In this document: in pieces, positions 16,312-23,241 of the stretch
Layout: every line of letters begins with the position of its first letter
Position numbering within the stretch: position 1 is the stretch's first letter
NCBI RefSeq assembly: GCF_946480385.1
Contig: NZ_CAMLJP010000068.1
Span: 1-34,905, forward strand
Direction of reading: 5' to 3'
From: an uncultured Azospirillum sp.
GTDB lineage: Bacteria; Pseudomonadota; Alphaproteobacteria; Azospirillales; Azospirillaceae
DNA length: 34,905 nucleotides
Program-made: the position numbers and the translations under genes
The notes under the pieces: model-generated
Databases searched by the model: none
Seen by the model: only the letters and a program-made list of their open reading frames with translations
What the model was told of the DNA's origin: nothing

Positions 16312-18848
16312 TGGACGGCCAACTTTCCACCAGCCTGTCCCCGTCCGCCGTGCGGAGCACGGCTAACACGGTGCGGAGTACCTCCAACACCGTGCGGAGC
16401 ACGTCGACTGTCGTGCAGAGCCCGGCGCGGGCCGCCACGCTGCCCGCACCGGCGACGGGCGTGACGCCGGGGCCGCAGACGCCGCCGAACCGGACGCGGC
16501 GTTTCGGCATCGCGGTGCGCATCACGCTGGGGCTGTCGGTGATGGCGCTGCTGGTGGTGCTGATCGGCGGCGTGTCGATGTCGTCGTTCCGCCTGTTCCG
16601 CGCCGAGGTGACGGCCCTGTCGTCCAACACCCTGCCGGAGGTCATCACCAGCGCCGAACTGCACGGGTCGCTGCAGAAGCTGGTGGCGCAACTGCCGCAG
16701 CTTGCCGCCGCGACTTCGACGCCGCAGCGCCGGTCCATCTATGATGGGCTGGTGAGGGAGCTGGATTCGATGCAGCTTCTGGTCGCCCGCATGCGCGGCC
16801 TGATGAAGGAGGATGTCGGGGACGGGAAGGAGCGCGACGGCAATGTCCGCCTGCTGGAGCAGACCCGCTCAACCCTGCTGATCCTGGCCGCCACCGTCGC
16901 CGACCTGAATGCAGAGGTCACCCGCCAGATCGACTATGGCGACCGTCAGGCCGAGGCCGCCCGCGCGCTCGGCCGGCTGGCGGCCTCCATGGAAAGCATG
17001 CCCGAGACCGGGGCGTGGGCCGCGCGCATCGGTGCGCTGATGGCGCGGGCGGCGGGAGCCATGCAGCTCGACCATCTCAGCCGTCTGAAGGGAGAGGCGA
17101 GATCGGTGGAACGCGCGCTGGCCGATTTGTCCCGGCTGTCGGCCGGCGCACCGGACACCACCGGCCAGATGATGTCGACCGTGCAGGAGGAGCTGTTTTC
17201 GCTTCTGGTGGCACAGGGCGGAATGTTCGAAAGCGCCATCGACCGTCTGCAGGCACGCAACCGCGCCCAGGCATTGACCGGGCAGGCCCAGGTGCTGGTG
17301 GAGACGGTCGAGCGGTCCACCGGCGCGCTCTACGACTCCATTCGCGACCAGTCGGCCGAGCGCACCGATGCGTTGGCAGAGCTGATCGCCGAACGCACCC
17401 GCACGGTCATGATGCTGGCCGGCGCGTCGATCCTGCTGGCGGTCGGCGTCTATTTCATCTTCCGCCGCTTCCTGTCCTCCCGGCTGGTGGCGATGAACCG
17501 GGCGGTACTGGCCCGGCTGTCGGGAAACCGGCAGGTCGGCGGCGGAGCGGCCGGGACGGTTCCGGTCCCTGTGGACGGCGACGACGAGATCACCGACATC
17601 GGCGCCTCGATCCGCTACTTCATCGACGAGATCGACCGGCGTCAGCAGGCACTGGCCGACAACGAGCGGCGGTTCCGCGATCTGGTCGAGGGCTCAATCC
17701 AGGGCATCATCATCCATCGCGATTTCCACGCCCTTTACGCCAACGACAGCTTCGCCGCCATGCTTGGGCTGACGGTGGCGGAGGTGATGGCCCTGCCGTC
17801 GCTGCTGTCCGTCGTGGCGGTGGAGGCGCGGCAGTCGATGATCGACAATTACGACCATCTGCTGGAGGGTGGACAATCCACCCCGCGCCGCCGGATCCGC
17901 GCCTGCCGCCCCGACGGCGCCGAACTGTGGGTGGAGCTGACCGGCCGGCGTGTCGACTGGATGGACGGCCCGGCGGTCCAGGCGGTGGTGGTCGACGTGA
18001 CGCGCGAGGTCGAGGCGGAGAATGCGCTGCGCCAGTCGCGCGACGCCGCCGAACGGGCGCTCTGCGAACTGAAGGCGACGCAGGCGAGCCTGATCCAGGC
18101 GGAGAAAATGGCCTCGCTCGGCCAGTTGGTCGCCGGCGTGGCGCACGAGGTGAACACGCCCATCGGCATCACCATCACCGGCGCCTCGCAGCTGCAGGCG
18201 CTGATCGGCGAGCTGTCGGACCGCCACACGGCGAACGCGCTGAAGAAGTCCGACTTCCAGCGCTTCCTCAGCGACGGGATGGAGATGGCCAGCCTGATCC
18301 TGTCCAACAGCACCCGTGCGGCCAATCTGGTGCAGAGCTTCAAGCTGGTCGCCGTCGACCAGTCCAGCGACGAGCGCCGCGCCTTCCTGCTGCGGGATTA
18401 CATCGACGAGTTGCTGCGCAGCCTGCATCCGACCTACAAAACGCGGCCGGCGCTGACCATCGACATCGATTGCCCGGTGGATCTGGAACTGGACGGCTAT
18501 CCGGGGGCGCTGTCGCAGATCCTGACCAACCTGATCATGAACGCGCTGGTCCATGCGCTGGATCCGGAGCAGCCCGGCCGCATCGCCATCGCCGCCCGCA
18601 TGGCAGAGGGTGACATGGTGGAGCTGTCGATCGGCGACGACGGCGCCGGCATCGCGCCGGAAGTCCTGCCCAAGGTCTTCGATCCCTTCTTCACCACGCG
18701 GCGCGGGTCGGGCGGCAGCGGGCTGGGGCTGCACATCGTCTATAATCTGGTGACCGGTCGCCTGCACGGCACCATTGGGGTGGAGAGCCGCCCCGGCGAG
18801 GGCACCCGCTTCACCCTGCGTTTCCCCCGAGTCACGGCGGTGGCATAG
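16311..18848 (+). CDS. Membrane-bound PAS histidine kinase with a large periplasmic sensor
   Basis: An 845-residue sensor kinase. Residues 1-65 are a cytoplasmic tail with three 7-residue repeats. TM1 is about 71-93, followed by a helical periplasmic domain (about 94-364), TM2 (about 365-385), a HAMP-like linker, PAS (about 450-565), and a short coiled coil. The phospho-acceptor is H612 in GVAHEVNTP, and the HATPase part has N740/N744 (N box), DDGAG (776-780) and GSGGSGLGL (799-807). VNTP in place of LNNPL marks a common subgroup of hybrid-like kinases. No response regulator adjoins it. The start overlaps the stop of the nucleotidase-like gene (TGATG), implying coupled translation and perhaps joint sensing in the periplasm. 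The upstream frame is open but is only an alternative reading of the previous gene. Confidence 0.9.
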   Translation: MDGQLSTSLSPSAVRSTANTVRSTSNTVRSTSTVVQSPARAATLPAPATGVTPGPQTPPNRTRRFGIAVRITLGLSVMALLVVLIGGVSMSSFRLFRAEVTALSSNTLPEVITSAELHGSLQKLVAQLPQLAAATSTPQRRSIYDGLVRELDSMQLLVARMRGLMKEDVGDGKERDGNVRLLEQTRSTLLILAATVADLNAEVTRQIDYGDRQAEAARALGRLAASMESMPETGAWAARIGALMARAAGAMQLDHLSRLKGEARSVERALADLSRLSAGAPDTTGQMMSTVQEELFSLLVAQGGMFESAIDRLQARNRAQALTGQAQVLVETVERSTGALYDSIRDQSAERTDALAELIAERTRTVMMLAGASILLAVGVYFIFRRFLSSRLVAMNRAVLARLSGNRQVGGGAAGTVPVPVDGDDEITDIGASIRYFIDEIDRRQQALADNERRFRDLVEGSIQGIIIHRDFHALYANDSFAAMLGLTVAEVMALPSLLSVVAVEARQSMIDNYDHLLEGGQSTPRRRIRACRPDGAELWVELTGRRVDWMDGPAVQAVVVDVTREVEAENALRQSRDAAERALCELKATQASLIQAEKMASLGQLVAGVAHEVNTPIGITITGASQLQALIGELSDRHTANALKKSDFQRFLSDGMEMASLILSNSTRAANLVQSFKLVAVDQSSDERRAFLLRDYIDELLRSLHPTYKTRPALTIDIDCPVDLELDGYPGALSQILTNLIMNALVHALDPEQPGRIAIAARMAEGDMVELSIGDDGAGIAPEVLPKVFDPFFTTRRGSGGSGLGLHIVYNLVTGRLHGTIGVESRPGEGTRFTLRFPRVTAVA
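16350..16412 (+). repeat. Three 21-bp tandem repeats in the kinase N terminus
   Basis: Units begin at 16350, 16371 and 16392, each opening GTGCGGAG and encoding VRST..T/V heptads (VRSTANT, VRSTSNT, VRSTSTV). A decayed fourth copy (VQSPARA) starts at 16413. The repeats stay in frame, so copy-number changes would only alter tail length. Confidence 0.85.
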
Positions 18849-18909
18849 TTCGCTGCCGCCTTCGCCCGCCCGATCTGCCGGCCGGTGGCAAGCCTGTGCA
18901 TGGACCGAA

Positions 18910-18923
18910 CATATCTTAATATG
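18910..18923. promoter_or_regulatory. AT-rich palindrome upstream of the tyrosinase gene
   Basis: CATAT and ATATG flank CTTA, an AT-rich palindrome unusual in this GC-rich sequence, between the kinase and tyrosinase genes. TATACA at 18991-18996 could be a -10 box nearer the gene, but no good -35 box is seen. The site may be an operator. Confidence 0.25.
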
Positions 18924-19037
18924 CTGGCTTTCGTCCGTTGCCTTCGGCGCGGCATCGGTGGTCGATTCCGCGTGCAAACAGTCAGTTTCCTATACAAGCT
19001 TCTCCTGTTTTTATCGTTATGCGGGAGCTTGACCGAA

Positions 19038-20645
19038 ATGAATTTCAATCGGCGCGATTTTATGGCATCCGCCGCCGCTGTGGCGGGTGCCTCCATGCTG
19101 CCCTTCGCCCCGGCGCGGGCGGCCACGGCGAAATACATTCGCTACAGCGCGACCAGCGACGAAGGCAAGGCGATGCTGCGCAGCTACGCCACCGCCGTCC
19201 AGCGTATGGTGAGCCTGCCGCCCGACCATCCGCACAACTGGTTCCGCAACGCCTTCGTCCATTTCATGGACTGCCCGCATGGCAATTGGTGGTTCTATGT
19301 CTGGCACCGCGGCTATCTCGGCTATTTCGAGGAGACGGTGCGCAGGTACAGCGACAATCCGAATTTCGCCTTCCCCTATTGGGACTGGACGGTTCTGCCG
19401 CAGATCCCGAACGAGATGTTCGACGGCGCCCTGACCCCGGTCAGCGAAGCCTTCCTTCCCTACACCAAGGACCTGAAGACCTTCACCGTCACCATCAAAC
19501 CGGCGATGAAGAAGTATTGGGACACGCTGAATACGGCGCAGCGCAAGCAGCTGGACATCCGCGGCTACAGCAGCTTCGACAAGCTGTGGGACGACGTCAC
19601 CGGCTGCAGCCACGGCAAGTGCGATCCGGGCAACCAGGCCTTCGCCGCGACCGACCGGGCGCGCTATCTGACTCGTGAGAATCCGAAGCTGGACGACAAG
19701 ACGGCCAAGGCCTGCTCGCCCCATACGGTGCTGACCGGACTGCTGCCGGTGGACTACTACAACGCCGACGTGACGCGCAGCTTCACCAGCTCCAAGACGG
19801 CGTCGCACAACGTCATGCCGGGCGGGGATACCCAATTCTCCGTTCTGGAGGGCCAACCGCACAACCTCGTCCACAACTACATCGGCGGCGTCGGCCCGTG
19901 GGATCCGGGTCCCTACGGCAACATGACCAACTTCCTGTCGCCGGTCGACCCGGTCTTCTTCCTGCACCATTCGAATATGGACCGGCTGTGGGACGTCTGG
20001 ACGCGCAAGCAGCAGCGCCTCGGCCTGCCGATCCTGCCGACCGACAAGGAGGAGCTGTCGCAGCTGTCCCGTGAACCCTTCCTGTTCTTCGTCCGCGCCG
20101 ACGGCACCTATGTCCTCGACGGTCGCGCCGGTGACTATCTCAGCACCGAACGGTTCCAGTACGAGTACCGGCACGGCTTCGGCGACACGGAATCGGCGCA
20201 GGTGGCGGCGGCCAATCCGTCTGCTCAGGTCAAGACTCCGGTCAGGGGCACGGTGGCGAAGGGCGTGGGATCGGTGCAGTTGTCGGCGGCGCCGTCCAGC
20301 CCGGTGGTGATGGCGGTCAAGGTGAGCCGCCCTGCCGGCACCGGCGCCCCGCGGAGCTTCGACCTGCTGATCAACGCGCCGGCCGGCGTGACGAAGGTGG
20401 CGGCGGACAGCCCCTATTACGGCGGCACCATCGGCTTCTTCGGACCGGCCATGCACGGCATGGCGGACGACGCCACCTTCACGCTGCCGCTGCCCCAGGC
20501 CGCACACACCGCCGCGCTGGCGCAGAGCCCGACAGCCAACGCGGCGGCGCCGGCAGCATCCGCAACGCTGGAGGTCCGCCTTGTCCCGACCAATGGCTCC
20601 ACCACCAACGCCGCCGTCAAGGCGGTCTCGCTTCAAGCCCTGTAA
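19038..20645 (+). CDS. Tat-exported tyrosinase with a C-terminal beta domain
   Basis: A 535-residue type 3 copper oxidase that hydroxylates monophenols and oxidises diphenols to quinones. The N terminus NRRDFMASAAAVAGA is a twin-arginine signal ending near ARA (28). The CuA ligands are H75 (VHFMD), H81 (CPHGNW) and H90 (VWHRGY). The CuB ligands are H275 and H279 (QPHNLVH) and a His of the pair 310-311 in FFLHHSNMDRLW. C79 is two residues before H81, which matches the Cys-x-His arrangement that forms a thioether bridge in some fungal tyrosinases. After about residue 400 comes a beta-rich tail, with SFDLLINAP recalling the plant KFDV domain that caps the active site. Three cysteines (190, 195, 226) may form disulfides. 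The start at 19038 has GGGAG upstream. The next gene overlaps its 3' end. Confidence 0.9.
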   Translation: MNFNRRDFMASAAAVAGASMLPFAPARAATAKYIRYSATSDEGKAMLRSYATAVQRMVSLPPDHPHNWFRNAFVHFMDCPHGNWWFYVWHRGYLGYFEETVRRYSDNPNFAFPYWDWTVLPQIPNEMFDGALTPVSEAFLPYTKDLKTFTVTIKPAMKKYWDTLNTAQRKQLDIRGYSSFDKLWDDVTGCSHGKCDPGNQAFAATDRARYLTRENPKLDDKTAKACSPHTVLTGLLPVDYYNADVTRSFTSSKTASHNVMPGGDTQFSVLEGQPHNLVHNYIGGVGPWDPGPYGNMTNFLSPVDPVFFLHHSNMDRLWDVWTRKQQRLGLPILPTDKEELSQLSREPFLFFVRADGTYVLDGRAGDYLSTERFQYEYRHGFGDTESAQVAAANPSAQVKTPVRGTVAKGVGSVQLSAAPSSPVVMAVKVSRPAGTGAPRSFDLLINAPAGVTKVAADSPYYGGTIGFFGPAMHGMADDATFTLPLPQAAHTAALAQSPTANAAAPAASATLEVRLVPTNGSTTNAAVKAVSLQAL

Positions 20646-21099
20646 GGGCCGGCGAGACGGCTTGCCGGCCGCCGCCCTGCTCGCGCTGCTGGTTTTGACG
20701 GGCCAGCCCGCGGGCGCGGGGCCGGCGACCCCGTCCGGGACGCCGGACGGCAATGGGGACATGGTGCTCGCCCCGCCGCATCCGCCGCAGCAGGGTGAGG
20801 CCGCCATCCTTGCGCTTACCCTCGGCCCGCTGACTCGCGGACAGACGGTGGAGGTCGCCACCGCGGACGGCATGCCTATCGGCGCCGCGGCCCCCTTTGG
20901 CCCCCAGCGCGGTCAGGGTGCCGGGACCGTGACCATTCCGGTCCCGGCCGGGGCATTGCGGGACGGGCGCCTTGCGCTCCGCCTGCGCATCACCACCCAT
21001 GACGGCCGGTCCCGTCCGCCGACGGCGGATGAGGTCAAGGAGCTTCGGCTGTCCATCATCGGTGCGCCGCCCACTCCACAGCCCAAATCACCACCGTAA
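20581..21099 (+). CDS. Small secreted protein overlapping the tyrosinase gene
   Basis: A 172-residue protein of unknown function. I take TTG 20581 as start because GGAGG lies 6 bases before it; ATG 20593 and TTG 20662 are alternatives. All three keep the signal peptide, which has a basic stretch, then AAALLALLVLTG, and ends near AGA. The mature part is a beta-rich domain (AILALTLGPLTRGQTVEVA, GTVTIPVPAGAL, LALRLRITTHDG) followed by a Pro-rich end. The gene overlaps the last 65 bases of the tyrosinase frame, so the two are likely translated together. Some bacterial tyrosinases need a secreted partner for copper loading, such as MelC1 in Streptomyces. This protein has no clear MelC1 motif and few histidines, so a partner role is only a guess from position. 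Confidence 0.7.
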   Translation: MSRPMAPPPTPPSRRSRFKPCKGRRDGLPAAALLALLVLTGQPAGAGPATPSGTPDGNGDMVLAPPHPPQQGEAAILALTLGPLTRGQTVEVATADGMPIGAAAPFGPQRGQGAGTVTIPVPAGALRDGRLALRLRITTHDGRSRPPTADEVKELRLSIIGAPPTPQPKSPP

Positions 21100-21106
21100 C
21101 CGCCTG

Positions 21107-21445
21107 TCAGCGCACCGGCCCATCGAACCAGTGGCGGCCCTGGCGGTCCTCCACTTCGACCACCCAGACGTCCGGGTCGTAGCGGAGCTGACGGGCGATG
21201 TAGGCGTCGGCATCGGCCTCCGGCACGGGGGCGGCGCCGGTGCCGCGCGCCCAGAACAGCCGCTCGCCATCTGCCTCGCGGGTCTGGACCAGCACGGAGA
21301 AGGTCCGGTCGAGCCGGTTGATCTTCAGGATCACCGTGCCGCGGCTGGGATCGCCCTTGCGGACCACGGTCATCGCCACGCCCTGGGCGTCGGCGGCGCG
21401 GATATGGGCGGAAACCCAGAGATGAGTCGGAAGGCGGTCGTCCAT
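21107..21445 (-). CDS. DUF1491 family protein
   Basis: A 112-residue protein matching the alphaproteobacterial DUF1491 pattern: RLPTHLWVSAHIR at the N terminus, VVRKGDPSRGTVILKI in the middle and YDPDVWVVEVEDRQGRHWF at the end. The function is unknown. It is a compact cytosolic protein without signal peptide or membrane segment. The ATG at 21445 starts the conserved part, and AGGAG lies upstream. It faces away from the TPR gene across an 82-base divergent region and ends 7 bases from the secreted-protein stop, with no clear terminator. Confidence 0.85.
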   Translation of the reverse strand: MDDRLPTHLWVSAHIRAADAQGVAMTVVRKGDPSRGTVILKINRLDRTFSVLVQTREADGERLFWARGTGAAPVPEADADAYIARQLRYDPDVWVVEVEDRQGRHWFDGPVR

Positions 21446-21527
21446 TGCCGTGACAGGCTCCTGATCGTCGGCTCTTGGTGATTCTGGATTCTCGCCCTGC
21501 CCGGCCGGCCGGTGTAGAGAAGAGGGT

Positions 21528-23021
21528 ATGGCTACACTCCTGGACGCTCTCAACGCCGCCGTCAACCACCACATGGCCGGCCATGCCGATGCGGCGGCCG
21601 ATGCCTATCGCCGGATCCTCGCGGCGGAGCCGGCACAGCCCGACACGCTGCACCTGTCCGGCGTGCTGCGGGCGCAGACGGGCGACGCGACGGCAGCGGT
21701 GCGGTGGATCAGCCGTGCGGTGCGCGTCCGCCCCACCGCCCCGGCGCCTTGGGGCCATCTGGGGGCGGCCCTGCGGGCGGCGGAGATGCCGGAGCGGGCA
21801 GAACCGGTGCTGCGGCGCGCCCTGGCGCTCGACCCGGCTGACGGAGACGCGCTGGAGGCGCTGGGCGCCTCGCTGCATGCGCTGGCCCGCTACCCCGAGG
21901 CGCGACGCTGGCTGGACCGTGCGGCCCGGCTGCGCCCCGGCCATGCGGCGACCCTGCTGAATCTCGGCACTGTCCTGCGCGACCAGCGCCGCTTCGACGA
22001 GGCGGAGGCCTGCTTCGACGCCGTGCTGGCACGCAATCCCGCCAATGGCGACGCTCATTTGGCGCGCGCGGTGGGGCGGCTGGTCCGCGGCGATCTGCGC
22101 GCGGGTTGGGAGGGATTCGAGCATCGCTGGCGCCGCTTCGCCAGCCCGCCCTGGGCCGGCCAACCACCGGGCGGCGCCACCATCCTGCTGCACATGGACC
22201 AGGGATACGGTGACGCCATCCAGTTCGTGCGCTATGCCCCGCTGGTGGCAAAGATCGCGGCGCAGGGCGGCGGCCGGGTGGTGCTGGAAACGCACCTGCT
22301 GCTCTACCGACTGTTCAACCACAGCCTGGGGCGCTGCCTGGGATCGTCGATCCAGGTGTTGGTGCGTGGGGAGGATCCGCCGCCGCACGACCTCCATTGT
22401 CCGCTGATGAGCCTGCCGCGGGCCTTCGGCACCGAACTGGGGACCGTTCCCGCCGGCGTGCCTTATCTCGCCCCCGATCCCGGCGACGTCGACCGCTGGC
22501 GCGACCGGCTGGCCGAGGCAGATGGCGATGGAAACGGGGCCGGCCTGCGGGTCGGGCTGGTCTGGGCCGGCAACCCGCAGCACCGCAACGACCGCAGCCG
22601 CTCGATCCCGGTGGCGGCCCTGGCACCGCTGCTGTCGGTGCCGGGGGTGCGGTTCGTCAGCCTGCAGACCGGCGACGCGGCGGCCGTCCTGGACCGCCTG
22701 CCCGGCGTGGCGATCCCGAACGCGATGGAGCGGGTGCGCGATTTCGCCGATACCGCCGCCATCCTCGCCAACCTCGACCTGCTGGTGACGGTCGACACCG
22801 CCATCGCCCATCTGGCCGGGGCGATGGGCGTACCGTGCTGGCTGATGCTTCCCCATGTGCCGGACTGGCGCTGGATGCTCGACCGCGCCGACAGCCCCTG
22901 GTACCCGTCGCTTCGGCTGTTCCGCCAGCCGCGCCCCGGTGACTGGACCACCACGCTGGGCACCGCCGCCGCCGTGCTGAAGGCGCAGGCCGCCCGCGCC
23001 GCCCGGATGGTCACGGGATAA
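21528..23021 (+). CDS. TPR protein with a C-terminal glycosyltransferase-like domain
   Basis: A 497-residue cytosolic protein in two parts. Residues 1-190 form about five tetratricopeptide repeats, with units such as GHLGAALRAAEMPERAEPVLRRALALDP spanning helix pairs. From about 215 onward there is a GT-B, GT9-like domain. HMDQGYGDAIQFVRY opens it, VGLVWAGNPQHRND (about 342-355) is the donor-side signature, and DTAIAHLAGAMG (about 425-436) the C-terminal nucleotide-sugar motif. Proteins of this design are common beside flagellar genes of alphaproteobacteria and are candidates for flagellin or hook glycosylation. The flgE gene starts 220 bases downstream with its own sigma-54 promoter, so this gene is probably a separate unit. 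The ATG follows AGAGG at short spacing. Confidence 0.85.
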   Translation: MATLLDALNAAVNHHMAGHADAAADAYRRILAAEPAQPDTLHLSGVLRAQTGDATAAVRWISRAVRVRPTAPAPWGHLGAALRAAEMPERAEPVLRRALALDPADGDALEALGASLHALARYPEARRWLDRAARLRPGHAATLLNLGTVLRDQRRFDEAEACFDAVLARNPANGDAHLARAVGRLVRGDLRAGWEGFEHRWRRFASPPWAGQPPGGATILLHMDQGYGDAIQFVRYAPLVAKIAAQGGGRVVLETHLLLYRLFNHSLGRCLGSSIQVLVRGEDPPPHDLHCPLMSLPRAFGTELGTVPAGVPYLAPDPGDVDRWRDRLAEADGDGNGAGLRVGLVWAGNPQHRNDRSRSIPVAALAPLLSVPGVRFVSLQTGDAAAVLDRLPGVAIPNAMERVRDFADTAAILANLDLLVTVDTAIAHLAGAMGVPCWLMLPHVPDWRWMLDRADSPWYPSLRLFRQPRPGDWTTTLGTAAAVLKAQAARAARMVTG

Positions 23022-23100
23022 GGACGGGATAAGGGCGGCAACTTCGGCGGGAGCTTTCTGCCCGTCCGGCCCGGCGGTACTAGGCGAAACTTTCCTACCT

Positions 23101-23116
23101 GCCGGCAAATTCCGGC
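23101..23116. promoter_or_regulatory. Possible enhancer site upstream of flgE
   Basis: GCCGG and CCGGC flank CAAATT in a perfect inverted repeat 63 bases before the sigma-54 -24 element. This is a usual distance and shape for a sigma-54 activator site of the FlbD or NtrC type. The activator is not identified, and the GC-rich arms could arise by chance. Confidence 0.3.
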
Positions 23117-23178
23117 CCCGCCGTGACGCTTTCGCAAAAGAACAGCCAATTTCATAGGGTTATGGCTGGCGTGGCGGT

Positions 23179-23194
23179 TGGCACTCCGCTTGCT
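23179..23194 (+). promoter_or_regulatory. Sigma-54 (RpoN) promoter of flgE
   Basis: TGGCAC, five bases, TTGCT matches the -24/-12 consensus with both invariant GG and GC in place. Transcription should start near 23206, giving a leader of about 36 bases before the flgE ATG. It fits the RpoN-dependent middle flagellar gene class known in alphaproteobacteria. Confidence 0.88.
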
Positions 23195-23241
23195 TGATAG
23201 GGCGCAGAAGACCTTTGCCCTTTCTTTCGGAGACCCCGGCC

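Noticed and set aside
23023..23067. Terminator after the TPR gene
   Set aside because: GGACGGG and CCCGTCC can pair, but across a loop of more than 30 bases and without a T run, so the case is too weak to annotate.
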